Source: Nemophila menziesii
Taxonomy: Eukaryota > Streptophyta > Magnoliopsida > Boraginales > Hydrophyllaceae
Length of the DNA: 64,000 bases
Direction of reading: 5' to 3'
Assembly (NCBI GenBank): GCA_029959085.1
Contig: JARWIR010000031.1
Coordinates: 5,704,001 to 5,768,000, forward strand
Positions 58,380-64,000 of this stretch are shown in pieces. A program made the position numbers and the translations under genes. A model generated the notes under the pieces. The model was given only the letters and a program-made list of their open reading frames with translations. It was not told where the DNA came from and made no database searches. The stretch's first letter is position 1, and each line of letters begins with the position of its first letter.

Positions 58380-58664
58380 GATAAGCATTGTAGTCAACCA
58401 TCCCGTCCTTGGAACGAATCTGTTTTATCAACTATATTACTTGGGACAACCGTACACTTGCGGTTGTGGTTCGATTATTTATTGCATTTATTTTAGAACA
58501 CATAAAGGACCATCACCACCCAATGACGTGTAGTGAATTGGTTGGTTATAAATAGTTGATTAGATCTAGAAATTAAACAGATTAACTATTTATAGCCAAC
58601 CAATTCATGCTACATCATTGGGTTGTATTTGGGTGGTATGGTGTTAGGTGGTATATATCATTAC

Positions 58665-60060
58665 TCCTATAAGAAACCATTGGATCATACCGAAGGGGTA
58701 TACTTTTCATCTATAATTTTGTTCTTTTTTGGAGAGGTAATCTATCATATGCTGCTTATCATACTACCATTTTTTAATTCTAAAATTTTAATAAACCAAC
58801 TCTATTTTTTAAATTTGACCTATTTATTTTACTAATTTAATATACACAATATTATACAAGTCTATATGAATAGATTGTTTCCTACGTGATAACTGATTGG
58901 GTGGCTAAACAAGAGTTTAAAGGCTCTTTGTTTAGTTTTTGGAATTGCTTTCCACCTCCCCAATTAGCCAACTTTCTTTTGAGTGATTTACATCCATTAG
59001 GGATTGAATAATGATGTAATGAATCTTTTATTACTTTTAATGTATTTTACATTCGACAAAAAAAAAGAATAAATTGTTTCCTCTTATCAATAAATCCTTT
59101 ACTCTTAAGTATTTATCAACCACCTTTTGTCAAAGGTTGGAAAAAACTAAATAATATAAAGATAGTTCATGACATCCTTCCTAAAACATAGACGAAAGGA
59201 AAAAAATAAAACACTACACCTAGGACCTTCTGAGAATTTAGAAAAAAAATTATTTAATAATTTGGTGTGTCTCTTTTATAAAAAGTTGATTGCTTTCATA
59301 TTATATTGTATACACTTGTATATAATGTATTTATGGATGGAAGATGTTTAAATACTTTTATTCTCTTTACAAATTAATCATTAGTTATTATAATTTTTTA
59401 TCAATGTTACTCATGCCATCTCAAAATTAGATTTATCAAGTTTGTAAATTTTTTTTATAAAAAAAACCTTGAGCTGAATGGGCTCTCTACCGTAGTTATT
59501 AGGGTCATATGATGAGTTAGCATGACAAAAAAAAATCTTTGACCTAAATGGTTTTAGCCCATATTCATTATAATACTGAACAAAAATTAACCTATAAAAA
59601 TGGATATGAAGTCTGACAAAAATTGCTCTCGGTAAGTGACACTTCTAATATCAAAAAAGAACTCTTTGCGTGCCTATGAGAATATAATTCCTCATAAATA
59701 CTTCATCTTCCTAAAAAGGGGAAAGTGATCAAATATATCTCTACCTCGTACAAACTTGACTATCATAGTACCATCAGAATGATCAGCTCCCTTTGATTAC
59801 CAACCCATCATTTGTAGCTACTAGACCTAAATCCCTTGGACATAAGCTAGCCAAATTATAGCCTAAGAAAGCTGATAAAAGAAAGTAAATTGAGGAGTCA
59901 ACAAGATCCAGTTATTTTGATAGATAATTGTACTATTAGTGATTCTGTGGGAATCGATTAACTTTCCGCCAAAAAAACACTCATAGAGATACCATGATGC
60001 AACGATGTGGTATAAGACGAAAAAGAGTCGGTAGTTTGGCCTCATATAGATAGAGAAAAG
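58665..60060. other. Gene-free AT-rich stretch
   Basis: Contains one short hairpin (CTAAACAAGAG...CTCTTTGTTTAG at about 58908-58939). No gene recognised. Confidence 0.45.
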
Positions 60061-60089
60061 ATGTAAACAAAGATAGAAAGCGTCACCCT

Positions 60090-61000
60090 AAAAGATATCC
60101 TCCAATAATTGATATTGTTAATTATAACGAGAATGCCTTACATGGCCTAATATTTCCCGCATGATAATCGACTTATCACTCTAGACCTCATTGGACAAGA
60201 GCTAGAATATGTGAGTTTGTTGACACTGGAAATTTAATATATTTACTATTCTTACACACCCTCGAACGAGCACATATTGACCCTAAGGAGTTAGAACCCT
60301 TTACAAAGGGTCAAGGGATTAATGGACAAGGACTTTCTTATGGTGGGAGCTCAGAAATACGTGTCATTGATTTCTCATAGAAAAACTATTAGGATAATCT
60401 AGTTCAAAAGAAAAATTAATTGATGTACCTAGCTATCAAGAATGTGAAGACTAAGGTAAAAATAGAGGTTTATCTGGAAATCTGGATGTGAATAACCCTA
60501 CAAGGCAGGTATGAAGAACAAAAACATTTATTCACCTAAGAAACTGATGATATGGTAGACATCGATAATTATATCGTCATATAACACCTAAATTTCAATC
60601 ACATTGTCTGACCGGATGTGCAGAAATAATGATATTCTCTACCAAAAATAACATGATAATTAAGGAAGTGGTCGAGTGGCTACTACAAGTCGTACACATC
60701 AGAGAAGTTAATTTTCCATGGTGGGTTGAAAATCCTGACCTCGTAGCCAAACATGATTGGAAATAAAGAATGTGTGTTGATTATAATAACATGAACCAGA
60801 CATGTCCGAAGTGTTATTTTTCCTCACCAAAGATTGATCAGTTGGTCGATGTCACTACCAACCAGGCCTTTCGGTCATTAATAGACACCTTCATAGGGTG
60901 CAATTAAATTTAGATGGTCCTTCATGACAAAGAGATAACAGATTTCATCACTGAGCAAGGCCTATACTGCTCCTAGGTTATGTCATTCATATTTAAAATT
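60090..61000 (+). pseudogene. Ty3/gypsy protease and reverse transcriptase relic
   Basis: The protease is seen at about 60205-60300 as FVDTGNLIYLLFLHTLERAH, with the catalytic DTG. The reverse transcriptase starts at about 60545 with DMVDIDNYIVI and stops. It continues REVNFPWWVENPDLVAKHDW, RMCVDYNNMNQTCPKCYF, PKIDQLVDVTTNQAFRSLID, and later ITEQGLYCS...VMSF. The layout fits Tat-type gypsy pol. Many stops and frameshifts show it is ancient. The YXDD active site and everything after it is missing; a MITE-like or other sequence follows. Confidence 0.8.
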
Positions 61001-61271
61001 ATTGTGGCTACATGTACAAGATTATAGTAGTATTACTTACCAATTTACATCTCCCTATCAGGATACTCAATTGAAATGACATGACCAATGACCTTTTCTT
61101 TGATAGGAGGATTGATAATCTTTTTACCAAATATATGACCTGTAAAAAGATTAAAAAAATTACTATAACAGTTTTTTCCTCTAATGGTTAACTTGAAACG
61201 TATTTCAAAAAGTCAACATTCATAGTTGAATATTTTTAATTTCAAGGAAAACTCAAATTCTTGATTAAGCA

Positions 61272-61480
61272 CCGCATATATTAAATAACTTTTAAGAATA
61301 CTAAAATTTACTTACGGCCAAAACTATATATCTAAACATTCAAGTAAAATATATTTGCATGTGTACAAATATTATGATATTCCTGAAGTACACAACTAAT
61401 TTATTTCTTGTGTACATTAAACTTAACAATAAACTAATAATCATACACAAAATACATAGATCTATTGTCAGATAATGGTA
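61272..61480. repeat. Direct repeat with 46032-46250
   Basis: Second copy of the 200-bp repeat. It ends close to the presumed start of the LTR at about 61476. Confidence 0.72.
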
Positions 61481-61735
61481 AATCTTATTATGAATAAATA
61501 TAATAAGATAGATATCCAAAGGCCAAAGGTTTTCCAAAGGCAAGTGAAGGGTCATTCCTTTCCCTATAAATAGAAGACATTTTCATTGTAATAGTGCTAG
61601 TTTATGATAATTTGGAATACAAGAATTATATAATTCTCTCTTCATCTTTATCTTCTTTTTATTCTTTAGTTTATAATGTTATTGCTCTCTCCATATTTCT
61701 CCATCTAGTTTGCTTATATTATCCTAGTTTATAAC
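61476..61735 (+). mobile_element. LTR of a non-coding LTR element, plus strand
   Basis: It contains CCCTATAAATAGAAGAC (TATA box near 61563) and ends AGTTTATAACA. The following CGTTATCAGCACGAG resembles the primer-site region of many plant Ty1/copia LTR elements. The start is uncertain. It is homologous to the minus-strand LTR-like relics of the tandem units. Confidence 0.5.
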
Positions 61736-61979
61736 ACGTTATCAGCACGAGTCTCTGCTGATCGAATCAAGGGAGAATATTTTCACGTATGATTTATATT
61801 GTTCTAATTTTTTATATACATATTTATATATATATATATTATTTTCCACAAATAAAATAAAAGATAGTATTATAAGGACTTCCATTGCAACCGATAAATA
61901 TTAGATGGACTTCCATTGCATCCTATACAATACTCTTATATTATTCAAGAAGATAAATCGGTTATTACTTTAGAAAAAA

Positions 61980-62960
61980 AAATAGAGGCTTGAAGCCTAT
62001 ATGTAAATATAATTTTGAATGGCTTAAAAATGAAACAAGACATTATTCTAGGCTTGAAGCCTACAATGCCCGAAGTATGGAAAAATAACCGTATAAGCAT
62101 GGAAAAATAATCGTATAGGCCTGAAGCCTAAATTTTATATTATAGGCCTGAAGCCTAGGAAATAAAATATATGCCGAAGCATAAAAAAATCAGAAACTAA
62201 CGCTATAAAGGGCAAAAATTATATCATATGGAGCAACATACGAAGCATCTTCAATTTATAGGTACGAAGACTAAAACAAACTTCTATATGGGAGAAGCAT
62301 ATACTGAAATTTAAAGGCCTGGTGTAGACTCAAGGTCTCAATTTCGATTAATATAGATGATGCTATATGTAGATTTGTCATCTTGAAATAAAAAAGTAGA
62401 ATTGGTATAACTTTGAGAAGTATGGGGGATTTAAACTTGAGACTTTAGATAATAGAGTATTTGGGTATAACCGCTAAGCTAGACTTGTATTTTGTCTTAT
62501 ACAAATAATTTTTGAATAATATACTCTACAATTTCTACTTTTTGTTATATATTAATCACATTCTACAATTTATAGGCCCGAATCCTAAATAGAAATTTAT
62601 ATTATCGGGAGCATATACCAAAAATTATAAGCCCGAAGCCTAGAACTCAATTTATATGCCTAAAGTATATAAAAAATTTAATAGGCCAGAAACCTATCAA
62701 AAATTTTATACGCCAGAAAAATAAAAATAAATTATTTAAAGGCTTGAAGCCTGTATCAAATTTTAAAAGTTTGAAACCTATTTCAATTTTGTTATAGTTT
62801 CCACAAAAGAATTGTTGAACAAATTTTAACTGTAAAGAAAAAAATCTGAAGGCTAGAAGCCTAGGTCGAATTTTTAAAGGGTGAAGTTTGGATTAAATTC
62901 TTAAGACTCGAAACCTATATGGATTTGTAAAGTCTTGAAGGTGATAAAACAAATCATAGA
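61980..62960 (+). repeat. Leader array with AGGCTTGAAGCCT palindromes
   Basis: Degenerate units of about 27 bp built on ATAGGC(T/C)(T/C)GAAGCCTA and AAATTTTATA occur at least fifteen times, for example at 61985, 62054, 62118 and 62143. It corresponds in inverted orientation to 5208-5532 and is longer here. Confidence 0.7.
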
Positions 62961-63129
62961 TATCATGGATATTTAAGAATCTAATTGTGTCATATGTAAC
63001 ACAATGATTTCATTCATAAAAGATACATAAAATTAAGGGGAGAAAAGTTGAACCAAATAATTTTATGAAGTGAACGGCTTTTTGCGATAATTTATGCAGG
63101 ATTTGCATGATTTAGGTTTCGAACCTGCA

Positions 63130-63850
63130 ACCTCCCTTATGAATGTTTATAGTGTTACTATTTGGACAATTTAACAATTTGTTAGTAAATTGGACAAAAA
63201 CAAATATTAGTATAATTTCAAGTACTACTAAATTAAGTGAGGATTTCAAACGGGTAAATGTAATATTATCGAGTGGAACAAATATATGTCTCTTTGTATC
63301 AAATCATGCATATACTCCTGAAGTAGCTATAGCGTGAATAAAGGTTTTACAAAATATTATGAGATTGTTTGTCTCGTAAGAAGCAAAGTAATGATTTATC
63401 TATATAATCATAAATCGTGGTCCATTTACATAATACTATTCCGTGAAGTGATTAAAATTACATTCCCTAAACGAACGCAAATACTTTCAAATGCATATCA
63501 AAATAAACATTGTGGTGACAAAATTTGATTGAACAAAATCACATTCTCTGGCTCAAAACCATTCCATGCATTGGATGGAATTTCATTCCTTGTAATGATT
63601 GTTGATTTTTTCAATCTCTTTGAAATTGGATATGTAAACAAAACTGGTAGGGTTAAATACGATTAAGTAATGTATTCTCTGGCTAAAATTATTCATTATA
63701 GTGAATAAAACTACATTTCATTAATAAAATGCTACGTCTTTAATGTGTATTGAAATCAGCGTGGTGGAGATCATAACTCCACTTGAGGTTGACAATCATG
63801 ATAGTGTTTTAGAGTTTACGTTGCTGGTATGTTTCCTAAAGTATATATAA
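63130..63850 (+). repeat. Inverted, diverged copy of unit segment 3800-4480
   Basis: Shared phrases in opposite orientation include TTTGTTAGTAAATTGGACAA, GGAACAAATATATG, and ACTCCACTTGAGGTTGA with GTGGTGGAGATCAT. With the LTR and leader array upstream it makes a collinear, inverted relative of unit segment 6010-3800. Confidence 0.7.
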
Positions 63851-64000
63851 TTTATATATATGATTGTATTTACTAGAATTGTTGTTTAAGCTTAAAATGA
63901 GGTAAGGACAACAAGATTTATCGTGAAAAAAAAAAGATTAGATGCAAAACATACCGAAAAGGACGAGGCTAATTATGTCATCAGAATACAAAGGAAAAAT

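Larger units (their letters stand above)
55676..58515 (+). mobile_element. Solo LTR of an element A/B-type family, interrupted by a LINE
   Basis: It starts TGATGTCTCC and ends GACCATCA, flanked by the 5-bp duplication CCACC (55671-55675, 58516-58520). Without the LINE it is about 1.55 kb, the same length as the LTRs of elements A and B. It shares the opening inverted repeat (TGATGTCTCC / GGAGACATCA at 55712-55721). Its second half matches the minus-strand relic at 6817-7490. No PBS or internal region adjoins it, so it arose by recombination between two LTRs. Confidence 0.85.
55647..58664. mobile_element. Foldback MITE split by a solo LTR
   Basis: GTAATGATATATACCACC (55647-55664) is perfectly inverted at 58647-58664. 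Removing the solo LTR and one target copy leaves about 173 bp that folds almost end to end. The inner arms are AATTGGTTGGTTATAAATAG (from about 58532) and CTATTTATAGCCAACCAATT (to about 58605). Structure and size fit a MITE, but the superfamily is not clear because its own target duplication is not obvious. Confidence 0.75.

Noticed and set aside
58192..58431. Minus-strand frame reading through the LINE poly-A tail
   Set aside because: It includes a phenylalanine run encoded by the poly-A and is not a gene.

Overview
The window is AT-rich plant nuclear DNA, probably from a eudicot. I see no intact host gene, tRNA, rRNA, CRISPR array or operon. The contents are mobile elements, gene fragments carried or broken by them, and tandem duplications. 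Plant origin rests on plant-type LTR retrotransposons primed by tRNA-Asp, a CACTA transposon carrying pieces of plant genes (vacuolar sorting receptor and others), an R2R3-MYB pseudogene and a CIPK kinase pseudogene.

Bases 1-46024 are a three-fold tandem duplication with a base unit of about 10.4-10.5 kb: copy 1 at 1-20415, copy 2 at 20416-38391, and a truncated copy 3 at 38392-46024. Each copy carries, in order, a broken R2R3-MYB gene, palindromic CTAGGTC/GACCTAG motifs, a decayed Ty3/gypsy gag fragment, a minus-strand relic of a non-coding LTR element with a 27-bp repeat array, and a minus-strand gypsy-type LTR relic holding an 88-bp tandem repeat. Copies 1 and 2 also show a module repeated three times near their ends.

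Two related, complete, non-autonomous LTR retrotransposons entered the duplicated units afterwards. Element A (8824-18714, TSD CAAGG) lies in copy 1 and element B (25541-33128, TSD CCTTC) in copy 2. The uninterrupted sequence in sister copies gives the empty sites. A encodes gag plus an aspartic protease fused to what looks like an integrase C-terminal GPF tail, with no reverse transcriptase, and a second ORF of the plant transposon-protein type. B keeps only a shortened gag-derived ORF and a dead second ORF. Both keep the same non-coding signals: PBS, hairpins, a GC-rich palindromic cassette and repeated PPT-like motifs. They presumably depend on proteins from a full-length relative elsewhere.

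Bases 46025-64000 are single-copy by comparison. A 3.6-kb CACTA element (48479-52069, TSD CTT) carries minus-strand exon fragments of at least five unrelated genes: an RBP45-type RNA-binding protein, glucose-6-phosphate isomerase, a FIP2-like BTB/pentapeptide protein, succinate dehydrogenase flavoprotein and a vacuolar sorting receptor. A dead CIPK kinase copy follows at about 54.4-54.9 kb. Next comes a three-layer nest: a foldback MITE split by a solo LTR (TSD CCACC), which is itself split by a 5'-truncated LINE with a poly-A tail. The last 4 kb hold a decayed gypsy protease/RT relic and a second, plus-strand relic of the non-coding LTR family seen on the minus strand in the tandem units.
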